Shown here: positions 53,286 through 63,058 of the stretch, one piece after another
Position numbering within the stretch: the first letter of the stretch is position 1
How the letters are laid out: each line of letters begins with the position of its first letter
Assembly (NCBI GenBank): GCA_945902745.1
Contig: CAMDNE010000004.1
Span: forward strand, 62,001 to 126,000
Direction of reading: 5' to 3'
Source of the DNA: Chitinophaga pinensis
Lineage (GTDB): Bacteria; Bacteroidota; Bacteroidia; Flavobacteriales_D; Crocinitomicaceae
Length of the DNA: 64,000 nucleotides
Notes under the pieces: model-generated
Database searches by the model: none
Told to the model about the DNA's origin: nothing
What the model saw: the letters and a program-made list of their open reading frames with translations, nothing else
Program-made: the position numbers and the translations under genes

Positions 53286-54989
53286 ATGAAAAACCCAAGC
53301 ATTAAAGGTTTAGCGCTTATAGCTATTGCCGGTTCTTTAGCAACTAGTTGCGACCTCCTTAAAGATTTAGAATACAAAGTTACTCCAAATCCATTAGAGA
53401 TGCATGGAGACTCTGTTCGTGTGAAAGTTGATGTTACTTTCCCTGAAAAAGGAATCAAGAAAAAGGCGAAAGCTGAAATCACTCCAATGTTAGGTAGTGT
53501 TGCATTAAAAACTGTTACAGTTTTAGGCGAAAAAGCTACTGGTAACGGTTCTGTTATTCAATACAAGCCAGGTGGTAAAATGGTATATGAAGATTATATC
53601 GCTTACAAACCAGAGTTTGAGAATGCTGATTTAATGGTTACTGGAAAAGTATATAAAGGAGATAAAGAGAAAGAAGGTCAATTCACTGATACAAAAATCG
53701 CTGATGCAACAATCATTACTCCATTTATGGTTAACAAAGACTTTAAAGTAATTTTAGCTAAAGACGAATTCAAAAGAGTGAATGAGAAGTCTTATATGGC
53801 GCAAATCAATTACGATAAAGGTAAGTCAGTTGTTAAACCAAATGAATTAAAAGACAAGGATATCGTTGATTTCTCAAAATGGTTAGCTGCTGCTCAATCA
53901 AACCCAAAGATTGCTATTAAAACAATCAATGTAGTTGGTTATGCATCTCCAGAAGGTGAAGAAGATAAGAATAATTCTTTATCAACTGAACGTGCTGAAG
54001 CTGGTAAAAAAGTTTCTATGGATCTTGCTAAAAAAGCAAAGAATGACAAAGGTCAAACTGAAGTTTATAGCTTGAACGGTCGTGGTGAGGATTACGAAGG
54101 ATTCAAAAGAGAATTACAAGCTTCAACATTGATCAATGAAGACGAGAAAAATCTTGTTATTCGTGTAATCGAAATGAATGCTGATCCAAAAACACGTGAA
54201 GCTGAAATGCGCAATATGGGTAAAACATTCACTGAATTGGATAAGAAAATTTTCCCATTGTTACGTCGTTCTGAAATTGTTACAGTTTATGACTTAACTG
54301 GTTATTCAGATGAAGAGTTAAAAGCTGTTTCTATGGCTACTCCAGATTCATTAACGTTAGAAGAGTTGTTATTTACTGCAACGTTAACAAATGACTTAAA
54401 CGAAAAATTACGTTTATACAATGTTGCATTGAAGAACTTTGGTACTGATTATAGAACTCACAACAACGTTGGTGCAGTTTTATACATGCAAAACAAAATG
54501 TCTGAAGCTAAAACGCACTTCGAGAAAGCAAATAGCTTAAAAGATAATGCAATTTCTAAAAACAACTTGGCTGCAATCGCTGGAGCTTCTGGAGACAGAG
54601 TAAAAGCTAAGCAATTATTAGGTCAAGCTAAAGGAGCTGGTTCTGAGGTTAATTACAACATGGGGATTTTAAACATCCAAGATGGTAAATATGCTGATGC
54701 TGTTTCTAACTTTGGATCTGACAACTCTTTCAACAAAGCATTGGCTCAAATGTTAAATGGTTCAGCTGATGTTGCTGCTAAGACTGTTGATGCTTCAGCT
54801 GACAAAGAAAGCGCTCAAGGTTTTTACTTGAAAGCTGTTGCTGCTGCACGTCAAGACAAATTGGATGCAATCGTTAGTAACTTGAAAAGCTCATTCGGAA
54901 AAGATGGAGCAATGAAAGCGAAAGCTGCTAAAGATAGAGAGTTCTTGAAGTATTTTGAAAATGCTGAATTCTCTGGAATTGTAAAATAA
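53286..54989 (+). CDS. lipoprotein with OmpA-like and TPR-like regions
   Basis: A 567-residue lipoprotein (lipobox LATSC, Cys22). The N-terminal half is beta-rich, around 170-330 (INYDKGKSVVKPNELKDKDI, INVVGYASPEGEEDKNNSLSTERAEA) is an OmpA-type peptidoglycan-associated domain, and 380-560 contains tetratricopeptide-like helices (LRLYNVALKNFGTDYRTHNNVGAVLY, MSEAKTHFEKANSLKDN, YADAVSNFG). Likely links the outer membrane to peptidoglycan. Its codons (AAC, GCT, CGT) look more biased than the neighbours', as in highly expressed genes; that is an impression, not counted. Confidence 0.85.
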   Translation: MKNPSIKGLALIAIAGSLATSCDLLKDLEYKVTPNPLEMHGDSVRVKVDVTFPEKGIKKKAKAEITPMLGSVALKTVTVLGEKATGNGSVIQYKPGGKMVYEDYIAYKPEFENADLMVTGKVYKGDKEKEGQFTDTKIADATIITPFMVNKDFKVILAKDEFKRVNEKSYMAQINYDKGKSVVKPNELKDKDIVDFSKWLAAAQSNPKIAIKTINVVGYASPEGEEDKNNSLSTERAEAGKKVSMDLAKKAKNDKGQTEVYSLNGRGEDYEGFKRELQASTLINEDEKNLVIRVIEMNADPKTREAEMRNMGKTFTELDKKIFPLLRRSEIVTVYDLTGYSDEELKAVSMATPDSLTLEELLFTATLTNDLNEKLRLYNVALKNFGTDYRTHNNVGAVLYMQNKMSEAKTHFEKANSLKDNAISKNNLAAIAGASGDRVKAKQLLGQAKGAGSEVNYNMGILNIQDGKYADAVSNFGSDNSFNKALAQMLNGSADVAAKTVDASADKESAQGFYLKAVAAARQDKLDAIVSNLKSSFGKDGAMKAKAAKDREFLKYFENAEFSGIVK

Positions 54990-55010
54990 GAGACAATCTT
55001 CTTAAATATA

Positions 55011-55039
55011 AAATCCCGTTCGTCAATTGACGAAGGGGA
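55011..55039 (+). terminator. terminator of the OmpA/TPR lipoprotein gene
   Basis: AAATCCC and TTCGTCAATTGACGAA pair with GGGATTT; the inner TTCGTCAATTGACGAA is itself a perfect palindrome. Nine T follow. Confidence 0.85.
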
Positions 55040-55169
55040 TTTTTTTTTGCTATATATATTATCTAATGAAAAAGAAATATTGCTTTTAACCTTTACCATT
55101 AACAAATTCTAATTGATTTAAAGAATCACTTCTAGGTATCTTGACTTTCTTCTTATTTTGATTTGGCCA

Positions 55170-55880
55170 TCATCGCACAACGACATGAAAGCATGTTTGC
55201 CATGTTTCATAGGTTGTCCAGCATTTCTTTTCTTCTCTTAGCTCCCACAATGTTTTAGCTAGAACGTCACCGAGATAAAGATTTTCTGCAAAAGTTAATA
55301 CTCTTGGGTTTTTAAATGATCGATAAGAAACATCGAATGTTGTTCCGTGTAAGTGAGCACTATTTCTAATTGAATTTCGATTCCATTTCCTCAATCGAGC
55401 AACTGAACTTGTAGTGCGCAACATAGAAGTTAAAGTAAACTGGGTACATTCCAATCCCGTATTTTCAAGTTTTCGCTGAAAACGTTTACCCAATTCATCC
55501 AAGAAATCTTTCGCTTGTGGAATTAAATAAGGGTAACTATACCACATCGTATCCAACATATAATATTCATTTTCTTCGATGAGAATTAAATCTCCCTGTA
55601 AGACAAGCTTATAAATATCTTTTTTCTTCTTTAAAAATTGTTGTGTTCCTTTTAAATAAGACTCTTCCAAATACAACATTACTCGGTCATTCATCTGAAC
55701 GGCATAAATTGTATCCTGAAAACACGTTTGACGCGCTATTTCCTTTTTTTTAAGCCCCATTTTATGGACTAACTTCGCATAAATTCGTGCTGATTTTTCC
55801 GGATAAAAACTCCATGAAATACACATTACATTAGAAGTAAAAATTAAGATGTAAAGGAAATATTTATGTGATTTTTTCAA
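55170..55880 (-). CDS. DUF5715 family protein
   Basis: A 236-residue exported protein with a single N-terminal hydrophobic segment (YFLYILIFTSNVMCISWSF). The C-terminal half (residues 110-236) has the conserved LTSMLRTTSSVARLRKWNRN, HLHGTTFDVSY and CFHVVVR, a pattern resembling the SxHxxGxAxD zinc site of VanY/M15 carboxypeptidases, so peptidoglycan trimming is possible. It is monocistronic. After the TGA the same frame stays open for 27 more codons (WPNQNKKKVKIPRSDSLNQL and on), which is noted separately. Confidence 0.82.
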   Translation of the reverse strand: MKKSHKYFLYILIFTSNVMCISWSFYPEKSARIYAKLVHKMGLKKKEIARQTCFQDTIYAVQMNDRVMLYLEESYLKGTQQFLKKKKDIYKLVLQGDLILIEENEYYMLDTMWYSYPYLIPQAKDFLDELGKRFQRKLENTGLECTQFTLTSMLRTTSSVARLRKWNRNSIRNSAHLHGTTFDVSYRSFKNPRVLTFAENLYLGDVLAKTLWELREEKKCWTTYETWQTCFHVVVR

Positions 55881-56017
55881 TGATAAACTTTATGCTGTGA
55901 CAAAGTTAAGCATTCTATTTTCGATAATTATAAACTAAACCGATATAGCACCCTAATGTGTTTATAAACATAACAAATGGTTAATATCTCCTTATAAAAC
56001 ATTAAAAATTAAGGGTG

Positions 56018-56025
56018 TATATTTG
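56018..56025 (+). promoter_or_regulatory. -7 promoter box for secreted protein gene
   Basis: TATATTTG fits TAnnTTTG. An ATG at 56045 lies 19 bases downstream and the signal-peptide ATG at 56174 lies 148 bases downstream, so either a long leader or an N-terminal extension exists. Confidence 0.4.
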
Positions 56026-56173
56026 TCAAATAAACTTAAAACCTATGACATCTGTTATCGGATTTGACAAGCCAATGTTAATGTACTACAAAAAAACTAC
56101 ACTTAATAACCAAGATATGGTGCAACATTGTGAATTCAAAAAAAATAGCGCTGGAAAATTTTTAAAAGGCTCT

Positions 56174-58141
56174 ATGAAATCTTTTATTTTATTTTCAGTA
56201 TTAATACTGAATGTTATTTTTGCAAGTGGACAGTCGATTTTTACAAATCCGATTACTGCTGTTGATCCAAGTTTATCTAATCCTTATGTTGCAGGTCAAA
56301 CTGTAGATGCCAACATTTCTGTCAGTGGAATTTCTCGTGGATTAGGAATTGTTGGTGCGTCCGCTTCAAATAGGTACAGCGCAACAAGTTGGAATACTGC
56401 AGCGATTGACTTAACGGCATATTTTGAATTTACGTTGACACCAGCAGCTGGTTGCGATATCGATTTTGTAAGTTTTGTGTATACTGGTCAAGCTTCTGGC
56501 ACGGGACCTACATCATTTGCTTTTAGAAGTAGTTTAGACACTTACGCTACCAATATTGGAGCACCAACTGTAGCTGGAACAACAATAAGTTTAGCAGCCG
56601 CAGGTTATCAAAACGTAAGTAGTACAATAACTTTCAGATTTTATGGCTGGGGAGCATCTGCGTTAGGTGGGACTTTTAGTATTAATGACTTTACTTTTAA
56701 TGGTATCACTGCTTGTGGAGCACCATTAAATACTATAACAACAGGTGTAATAACAGGAAGTCCTTTTGGAGTTACATGTTCAACACCAGCAACTGGTTCA
56801 ATTGCTTTTACATCTTCAGGTACTTTCATTGCTGGAAACAATTATGTTGCTCAATTGTCAAATGCATCGGGTAGTTTTGCTTCACCAACTATAATTGGGT
56901 CACTTACATCCGCAGCAAATAGCGGATCAATTTCGATTTCTATTCCATCTGCAACAGCAACAGGAGCAGGTTATTTAATTCGAATTATTTCTACCACGCC
57001 AGCGATTATCAGCAATTCATCTGCAGCATTTTCAATTAATCTTACAGGCGCACCATGTGTTCTTGAACCACCTCATTTAACTTCTGTTATAATAAATTCT
57101 TGCAACGGACTTTGTTCAGAAGGGAATAATGAAATCGTTTTTGGGACCTCAGGAGGTTATTCTTTTACAGCGAATACAGCAAATTTTGATTTCCTTTATG
57201 GTTCAAGTTATCCAGGATTAAATTATACAGATGTCCTTGTTTCCAATGCTACTAGTATTAATGAATTGAATACTGCAGCCGGCTGTGGAACATTATTTGT
57301 TGACGCAGTTGGTGGTATTGTGCCTGCAAATGCAAATTGGATGTTGGTTTCAACAACAATTTGCGCAGAAGCATTAACTTGGACTGGCTTATGTGGATTA
57401 GGTCCAATTTATGTTGTTTTCCAAAATGATGCAAGTTGGAATCTTATAGGTGGTAATTTTGTTAACAGTCCCGCTATAGGAGATATGCGTTATTATCAAA
57501 CGTCTATTACAACTACCTTGGGTTCTACGTTTACCATTGATTATACTACAGATGATAGTTATCCAAATTCTGATGGCGTATTTGCAGCTTTTGATTCAAA
57601 CGGGGGAGCAGCAACCTCCTATGGAGACAATAATTGTATTTTAACACCAACAGTATTGCCTACAGGTTTAATAAACTATAATGGTAATTACATTGATTCC
57701 AAATCTCAATTAACTTGGCAAACTGCTTCTGAACAAAATAATTCGCATTTCACGCTGTCTCATTCAACGGATGGTTATCAATTCAATGTAATTGGAACGG
57801 TTATGGGTGCTGGAAACTCAACTGAAATTAGAGACTATCGCTTTATTCATAACTATCCGCATCCAGGAATGAATTATTATAAGTTAAAATCTACTGATTA
57901 TGACGGTAAAGAATATTCAAAAGGAATAGTTGCTATTGAAGCGGAATTCAACTTTTCGTTTTATAATTCAGTAACTTCTACGATTGAATTATCATATGAA
58001 TCAGATATTGAAATTTTCTCAATGGATGGAAAGTTAATTCAAAGTTCATTGAACACTTCTAGCGTGCCTTTTACGAAATCTGGAATGTTCTTTATTTACG
58101 ACAAGAAAACAGGAATTTCAGAGCGTCTTTTTATACCATAA
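56174..58141 (+). CDS. secreted repetitive surface protein with T9SS-like C-terminus
   Basis: A 655-residue exported protein of unknown function, started at the ATG of a clean signal peptide (MKSFILFSVLILNVIFASGQ). The frame remains open 53 codons upstream to a start near a -7 box, so 56045 is a real alternative. The body is Ser/Thr/Gly-rich beta-sandwich type (SGISRGLGIVGASASNRYS; LSNASGSFASPTIIGSLTSAAN). The C-terminal 150 residues (QLTWQTASEQNNSHFTLSHS, MNYYKLKSTDYDGKEY, FIYDKKTG) resemble those of T9SS substrates. It overlaps the convergent glycosyltransferase gene by 24 bases. Confidence 0.72.
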   Translation: MKSFILFSVLILNVIFASGQSIFTNPITAVDPSLSNPYVAGQTVDANISVSGISRGLGIVGASASNRYSATSWNTAAIDLTAYFEFTLTPAAGCDIDFVSFVYTGQASGTGPTSFAFRSSLDTYATNIGAPTVAGTTISLAAAGYQNVSSTITFRFYGWGASALGGTFSINDFTFNGITACGAPLNTITTGVITGSPFGVTCSTPATGSIAFTSSGTFIAGNNYVAQLSNASGSFASPTIIGSLTSAANSGSISISIPSATATGAGYLIRIISTTPAIISNSSAAFSINLTGAPCVLEPPHLTSVIINSCNGLCSEGNNEIVFGTSGGYSFTANTANFDFLYGSSYPGLNYTDVLVSNATSINELNTAAGCGTLFVDAVGGIVPANANWMLVSTTICAEALTWTGLCGLGPIYVVFQNDASWNLIGGNFVNSPAIGDMRYYQTSITTTLGSTFTIDYTTDDSYPNSDGVFAAFDSNGGAATSYGDNNCILTPTVLPTGLINYNGNYIDSKSQLTWQTASEQNNSHFTLSHSTDGYQFNVIGTVMGAGNSTEIRDYRFIHNYPHPGMNYYKLKSTDYDGKEYSKGIVAIEAEFNFSFYNSVTSTIELSYESDIEIFSMDGKLIQSSLNTSSVPFTKSGMFFIYDKKTGISERLFIP

Positions 58142-59056
58142 ATCAAACAAATATTCTTGTTCTCTTTGACCAGGAGTTGGTGTGATTTGAAAAGGTGTTT
58201 TTAATTCAACCAAATCCATTAACGTGGAATAGCCAGAGCGTGCAACAATCTTTTTTGCACTTAAAATCAATTGATCGCATGCTTTCCAATCAGTTGATGC
58301 TAGAATTTTAACAGTTGAATTTTGATGTAAATCAACTATTTCTTGCGATGCAATGATGACAACATTTTGTTCATCTTGTGACACGGATAAGAGTTGTTCC
58401 TGCAGAAATACTTTTGCATAAATCGCAGGTCCACTAAGTATTATAACCTTATCTATCGTTTTATCAGCAATCTTTTCATACACTGAAAACCGCGACAATA
58501 TTCCAATATAGGTTGCATTCAAATTTAAACCGTTGATGCTTAAATTTCCAGCAAACGAAGAATCACTGCTGTCTGGCACCCAAATTTCGTTGAATTTCCT
58601 TAAATGATTATTATGAATTTTTTGAACCCAAGTTTCATACCAGTGCACTGGCAAATTCAATTGGTGTGTTAGCAGTATCGATTGAACTTTTGCCGATCGA
58701 AATCCATACCGATGGTCTGAAATAACAATGTCAATTTCGTTCGTATCAACAAGTCGATCCACTTCTAATAATTCAGTAGTCAGCCGTTTTCTTAAATGCC
58801 GAAATTGTTTGAACAAGTCTAAACGAAAATCACCTCTTTTCCCAAATACAAAAGGATAACCATCATGTTCAATGTAATTTATAGTTGGGAAATATGATTT
58901 AAAAACGTTCAATTGCTCCTTATTTCCTGCAACAAATACCGTATTTCCATTTTCAATAAAAAGATTAATCAAAGGAATACATCTAGCAACATGACCCATC
59001 CCCCAATTTAATGGAGAAAGTAAAATACGCTTTTTATGAATTTCATTTGGTTGCAT
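58118..59056 (-). CDS. GT28-like glycosyltransferase, possibly shortened at the C-terminus
   Basis: A 312-residue GT-B enzyme: ILLSPLNWGMGHVARCIPLINLF (acceptor-side G-loop), IVISDHRYGFRSAKVQSILLTHQLNLP, and the donor-side KKIVARSGYSTLMDLVELKTPFQITPTPGQREQEYL. It resembles MurG-type UDP-sugar transferases of Bacteroidota. In the members I recall, 30-40 residues follow the PGQxEQEYL motif; here only 9 follow, and the end overlaps the convergent secreted-protein gene. A rearranged 3' end is possible. Confidence 0.78.
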   Translation of the reverse strand: MQPNEIHKKRILLSPLNWGMGHVARCIPLINLFIENGNTVFVAGNKEQLNVFKSYFPTINYIEHDGYPFVFGKRGDFRLDLFKQFRHLRKRLTTELLEVDRLVDTNEIDIVISDHRYGFRSAKVQSILLTHQLNLPVHWYETWVQKIHNNHLRKFNEIWVPDSSDSSFAGNLSINGLNLNATYIGILSRFSVYEKIADKTIDKVIILSGPAIYAKVFLQEQLLSVSQDEQNVVIIASQEIVDLHQNSTVKILASTDWKACDQLILSAKKIVARSGYSTLMDLVELKTPFQITPTPGQREQEYLFDLWYKKTL

Positions 59057-59208
59057 TGCACGAAGATAAAAAGAATTCAGAACTGAAACGAAACTCTTTG
59101 TTTACCAAAATAACGTTAATTAAAACTGAATAATTTCAATTATTTGATTGTCAATCCCAACTTTGCATTTATCTTTAACGTTCAGAACAATGTATAAACA
59201 CACAGACT

Positions 59209-59877
59209 ATGTTTGATAAAAACGAATTTAAGAAATATGCTACTAAACACATGGGGTTGAGTAGCATGCACGTAGACCATTATATTGAATCTTCTTTAAC
59301 ACCATATATTATTGAAGAACGTCAGATGAACATGACTCAGATGGACGTTTTTTCACGTTTGATGATGGACAGAATAATATTTTTAGGAACTGGAATTGAT
59401 GATTATGTTGCTAACATTATCAACGCTCAATTACTTTTCTTAGAATCTGCTGACCCGAAGAAAGACATTCAAATTTATTTGAATTCACCTGGAGGATCTG
59501 TTTATGCAGGATTAGGAATTTATGATACGATGCAATACATCAAGCCGGATGTTGCAACTATTTGTACAGGAATGGCAGCATCAATGGGAGCTGTATTAAT
59601 GTGTGCTGGAGCTGAAGGAAAAAGATCTGCATTGAAACATGCTCGTGTGATGATTCACCAACCATTAGGTGGAGCACAAGGACAAGCATCTGATATCGAA
59701 ATCACTGCAAGAGAAATTCAAAAATTGAAAAAAGAATTATACGACATTATCGCAACTCACTCAAAACAATCTTATGATAAAGTTTGGGCTGATTCTGATC
59801 GTGATTACTGGATGACAGCCGAAGAAGCGAAAGCTTACGGAATGGTTGACGAAATTTTGGTTCGTAATCCAAATTGA
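59209..59877 (+). CDS. clpP: ATP-dependent Clp protease proteolytic subunit
   Basis: Serine protease chamber of the ClpXP machine. Catalytic Ser125 (GMAASMGAVL), His150 (MIHQPLGGAQGQ) and Asp199 (SDRDYW), with the same spacing as the E. coli triad; IQIYLNSPGGSVYAGLGIYDTMQ holds the oxyanion loop. 222 residues, longer than average because of about 30 N-terminal residues. The likely -7 box is CAACTTTG(CATT) at 59158-59165. A terminator lies between it and clpX, so clpX may be partly separately transcribed. Confidence 0.96.
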   Translation: MFDKNEFKKYATKHMGLSSMHVDHYIESSLTPYIIEERQMNMTQMDVFSRLMMDRIIFLGTGIDDYVANIINAQLLFLESADPKKDIQIYLNSPGGSVYAGLGIYDTMQYIKPDVATICTGMAASMGAVLMCAGAEGKRSALKHARVMIHQPLGGAQGQASDIEITAREIQKLKKELYDIIATHSKQSYDKVWADSDRDYWMTAEEAKAYGMVDEILVRNPN

Positions 59878-59894
59878 TTTTAAATAAATATTGA

Positions 59895-59928
59895 AAATCC
59901 TTCGGTCAAAAGGCTGAAGGATTTTTTT
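59895..59928 (+). terminator. terminator between clpP and clpX
   Basis: AAATCCTTC pairs with GAAGGATTT around a 12-base loop, with a T-run after it. clpX begins 12 bases further, so partial read-through is needed if the pair shares one mRNA. Confidence 0.85.
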
Positions 59929-59940
59929 TCAAATAATACT

Positions 59941-61167
59941 ATGTCTAAAAAAGAGAGTGGTTGTTCATTTTGTGGGAAATCTCGCAATGAGGTAGGGATT
60001 TTAATTGCTGGTGTTTCTGGTCACATTTGTGAAAGTTGTGTTCAACAGGCACATTCAATTATCAAGGAAGAAGATTTAAGTGACAAGTCAAATACATCAA
60101 CTGAAAAGGTAAATGTATTGAAACCTGCTGAAATTAAAACTAAACTAGACGATTACGTGATAGGCCAAGATGATGCGAAAAAAGTATTGTCAGTCGGCGT
60201 TTACAATCACTATAAAAGGTTAAACCAACCACCTTCAAAAGACGAAGTAGAAATTGAAAAGTCCAACGTGATACTAGTTGGAAGAACTGGAACTGGAAAA
60301 ACATTGTTAGCGAAAACGATTGCGAAAATGTTAAATGTTCCTTTTTGTATTGCTGATGCAACGGTACTCACTGAAGCTGGTTATGTTGGTGAAGATGTTG
60401 AAAGTATTCTTTCTCGTTTATTACAGGCAGCTGATTACAATGTAAACGCAGCACAACATGGAATTGTATTTATTGATGAAATAGATAAAATTGCCCGTAA
60501 AAGTGATAATCCTTCTATTACAAGAGATGTATCTGGTGAAGGGGTTCAACAAGCTTTATTAAAATTACTCGAAGGTTCTATTGTGAATGTTCCGCCGCAA
60601 GGAGGACGTAAGCATCCAGAACAAAAAATGATTCAAATTGATACTAAAAACATTCTATTTGTTTGTGGTGGAGCATTTGATGGAATAGAACGTATCATTG
60701 CTAATCGCGTGAATCGTCAAACAATTGGATTTACAACTTCAGAAGAAGAAAGAATTGATTCAGAAAGTTTGTTGAAATACATCAATCCAACGGATATTAA
60801 GACATTTGGACTTATTCCAGAATTAATTGGTCGTTTTCCAGTCTTAACCTATTTAGAACCATTGGATGCGGCAAGTTTGAAACGTATTTTAACAGAGCCG
60901 AAAAATGCATTGGTAAAACAATATGTTCGCTTGTTTGATATTGATGGCGTTAAATTGAATTTCGATGCTGACGTTTTAGATTTTATTGTTGAAAAGGCAA
61001 TTGATTTCAAACTTGGTGCACGTGGACTAAGATCTATTTGCGAAGCTATTTTGACAGATGCGATGTACGAGTTGCCTTCTAAAAATGAAACAGAATTTAG
61101 AGTAACAGCAGATTACGCAACAGCACAATTTTCTAAATCAAAGATGTCGAAATTGAGAGTTGCTTAA
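59941..61167 (+). CDS. clpX: ATP-dependent Clp protease ATP-binding subunit ClpX
   Basis: AAA+ unfoldase feeding ClpP. Zinc-binding domain Cys8-Cys11-Cys30-Cys33 ([16 protein letters not shown]), Walker A GRTGTGKT (114-121), pore loop AGYVGED (146-152), Walker [10 protein letters not shown] (175-183), the IGF loop for ClpP docking (QTIGFTT) and the sensor-2 GARGLR. 408 residues, normal. Follows clpP as in most bacteria. Confidence 0.97.
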   Translation: MSKKESGCSFCGKSRNEVGILIAGVSGHICESCVQQAHSIIKEEDLSDKSNTSTEKVNVLKPAEIKTKLDDYVIGQDDAKKVLSVGVYNHYKRLNQPPSKDEVEIEKSNVILVGRTGTGKTLLAKTIAKMLNVPFCIADATVLTEAGYVGEDVESILSRLLQAADYNVNAAQHGIVFIDEIDKIARKSDNPSITRDVSGEGVQQALLKLLEGSIVNVPPQGGRKHPEQKMIQIDTKNILFVCGGAFDGIERIIANRVNRQTIGFTTSEEERIDSESLLKYINPTDIKTFGLIPELIGRFPVLTYLEPLDAASLKRILTEPKNALVKQYVRLFDIDGVKLNFDADVLDFIVEKAIDFKLGARGLRSICEAILTDAMYELPSKNETEFRVTADYATAQFSKSKMSKLRVA

Positions 61168-61176
61168 TAGCAATCC

Positions 61177-61845
61177 TTAATTTATCTTAAATTTACAATA
61201 CTTTATTACACTTCCTTTCGCGGTGAATAATTTTTCATAATGCGTTTTGATATGAAAAATTTCACGCATTTGAGGATCGATGTTTTCGGGTAAATCGCCA
61301 TAAAGATCCCAGGTAAGTTCTAATAATTCGTATTTGTTCTCATTGATTTGTTCAACGGTAGATTCAAACAATAAATCTGAGTCTGTTTTCATATGAACAA
61401 TTCCTCCTTGTTTCAATAATTTTCGATATCGATTGATAAAAGGCAATGATGACAATCTTTTATTTGGTTTTTGTGGTTGAGGATCTGAAAATGTTAACCA
61501 GATTTCATCCACCTCATTCTCAACAAAACAATCATTTATGAAGTCAACTTTTGTTCGAAGAAAGGCAACATTCGTCAAGTTTTCTTCAAGCGCTTCATTG
61601 GCTCCAATAAACATGCGAGCTCCTTTAATATCAACTCCTATAAAATTCTTATTTGGAAAATGCTTTGCAAGACCTACAGAATATTCACCTTTCCCGCAAC
61701 CCAATTCTAAAACAATAGGATGATCATTTTTGAAATACGCGCTTCGCCATTTTCCTTTCATTTCATATTCTTCACCAATATTAGGTTCGAATACATTTGG
61801 AAATTCTTTAATTAAAGCAAAACGACGTATTTTATCTTTTCCCAT
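61177..61845 (-). CDS. trmB: tRNA (guanine-46-N7)-methyltransferase TrmB
   Basis: Adds the N7 methyl group to G46 of tRNA with SAM. 222 residues; SAM motif LELGCGKGEYSVGLAKHFP, NFIGVDIKGARMFIGANEALE and the TrmB signature IWLTFSDPQPQKPNKRLSS, with MKTDSDLLFE later. Convergent with clpX across a 9-base gap. No partner genes. Confidence 0.95.
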   Translation of the reverse strand: MGKDKIRRFALIKEFPNVFEPNIGEEYEMKGKWRSAYFKNDHPIVLELGCGKGEYSVGLAKHFPNKNFIGVDIKGARMFIGANEALEENLTNVAFLRTKVDFINDCFVENEVDEIWLTFSDPQPQKPNKRLSSLPFINRYRKLLKQGGIVHMKTDSDLLFESTVEQINENKYELLELTWDLYGDLPENIDPQMREIFHIKTHYEKLFTAKGSVIKYCKFKIN

Positions 61846-61915
61846 GGTGTAAAATTAGATATTAAGACTTCAAGATGAAAGACCTTTTGACTCAATACTT
61901 CAAAATAATTTATTT

Positions 61916-62707
61916 TCAATAATTGAATTCTATACTGTATCCTGTGTGTTTTCGAATGTTTAAGACTTCTCCTCCTTCGAACAATAAATATTGCCCTTTT
62001 ATCCCAACTAATTTTCCAGAAATAGTCGGCGTCTTATCAAATGACAAACTTTTTACTTTTTCTGGAAATTGTAAAACAGGGTAATTCAAAGAAATAATTT
62101 CATCATTTTCGGTGAAAAATTGAGTAAGATCAGCTGGTAATTGGTCATGAAGACTCCATTTCTCATCTATCAAATCAATAGATTCATCAATCTCATTTTT
62201 CAACATCCGCTGCCAATTTGTTTTGTCAGCAAAAAAAGACTTTAAAGCAACTTCCAACATTCCAGCTTCATATCTATTTGGTGTTTCAGCTAAACGAATT
62301 GCCGAAGACGCTCCTTGATCTATCCATCTAGTTGGAACTTGGGTAATTCTTGTAACTCCTACCTTTACGATATCAGTTGCTGCCAAATAAACAATATGAG
62401 GAGTATTATGATTTCGTTGCTCCCATTCTGGATCTCTTCCCTCTCCTAAGTGTGCACGACACAATTCTGGTCGTAATGTACATTCTGTAGCTTCTGGAGC
62501 ACTTATAAAACAAGCATAACAAAATCCATCGCCAAATGACTTTTTAGTATTCTTTCCACAGCATGTGCAAATAATTTGGCCATTCCAACTCAATTGAATC
62601 GTTGAACCAATTAATTCATTGACATGAATATTTTCTATAAGATTTAAATCATATCGAATGGTGTCTTCTAATGAAACACTCATTTTCCTAAGATTACCTT
62701 TCACCAT
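61916..62707 (-). CDS. DUF2797 zinc protein, coupled to gldC
   Basis: A 263-residue cytoplasmic protein. Zinc-type cysteines CTCCGKNTKKSFGDGFCYACF lie at about 47-66, then CRAHLGEGRDPEWEQRN and VYLAATDIVKVGVTRITQVPTRWIDQGAS, which resembles a GIY-YIG-like strand pair. This is the DUF2797 layout; function is unknown. Its ATG overlaps the gldC stop by one base (TAATG), so translation is coupled. An internal ATG (MSVSLED, 24 bases in) is an alternative. Confidence 0.87.
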   Translation of the reverse strand: MVKGNLRKMSVSLEDTIRYDLNLIENIHVNELIGSTIQLSWNGQIICTCCGKNTKKSFGDGFCYACFISAPEATECTLRPELCRAHLGEGRDPEWEQRNHNTPHIVYLAATDIVKVGVTRITQVPTRWIDQGASSAIRLAETPNRYEAGMLEVALKSFFADKTNWQRMLKNEIDESIDLIDEKWSLHDQLPADLTQFFTENDEIISLNYPVLQFPEKVKSLSFDKTPTISGKLVGIKGQYLLFEGGEVLNIRKHTGYSIEFNY

Positions 62708-63057
62708 TAGTTCTCTTCAGGTAATATTTGCATTTTTTCAGCAAAGTGATAACAGAAATCTCTTAAGTCTTCACAAATTAAATTTTCGCCAGTAGCTTTT
62801 TCAAACGTATCTGCCATTGTCAAAAGGGTTTGATGAAAAAACTGTTTCATCTCTTCGATTGACATATCCTTTGTCCATAAGTCAATTTTCATGGTATTAT
62901 TTTCTGTTGGATCCCATAAAGAAAGCATCAACGCTTTAGCTGGCGCATTGTCCATTTTCCCATCTGGAGCAGTCCATTTCATTCCAACTGGCAAATTATT
63001 TTCATTCAAGCCAACTTTGATACTTATTTCTGAAGTTTTAACTATTTCGTCTTCCAT
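62707..63057 (-). CDS. gldC: gliding motility protein GldC
   Basis: A 116-residue protein from the ATG at 63057 (MEDEIVKTSEISIKV); a TTG start 9 bases earlier would overlap gldB. GldC family features: VGLNENNLPVGMKWTAPDG, AKALMLSLWDPTENNTMKIDLWTKDM and the helical C-terminus. It acts in gliding motility in Flavobacterium; biochemical role unknown. Sits between gldB and the DUF2797 gene. Confidence 0.93.
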   Translation of the reverse strand: MEDEIVKTSEISIKVGLNENNLPVGMKWTAPDGKMDNAPAKALMLSLWDPTENNTMKIDLWTKDMSIEEMKQFFHQTLLTMADTFEKATGENLICEDLRDFCYHFAEKMQILPEEN

Positions 63058-63058
63058 T

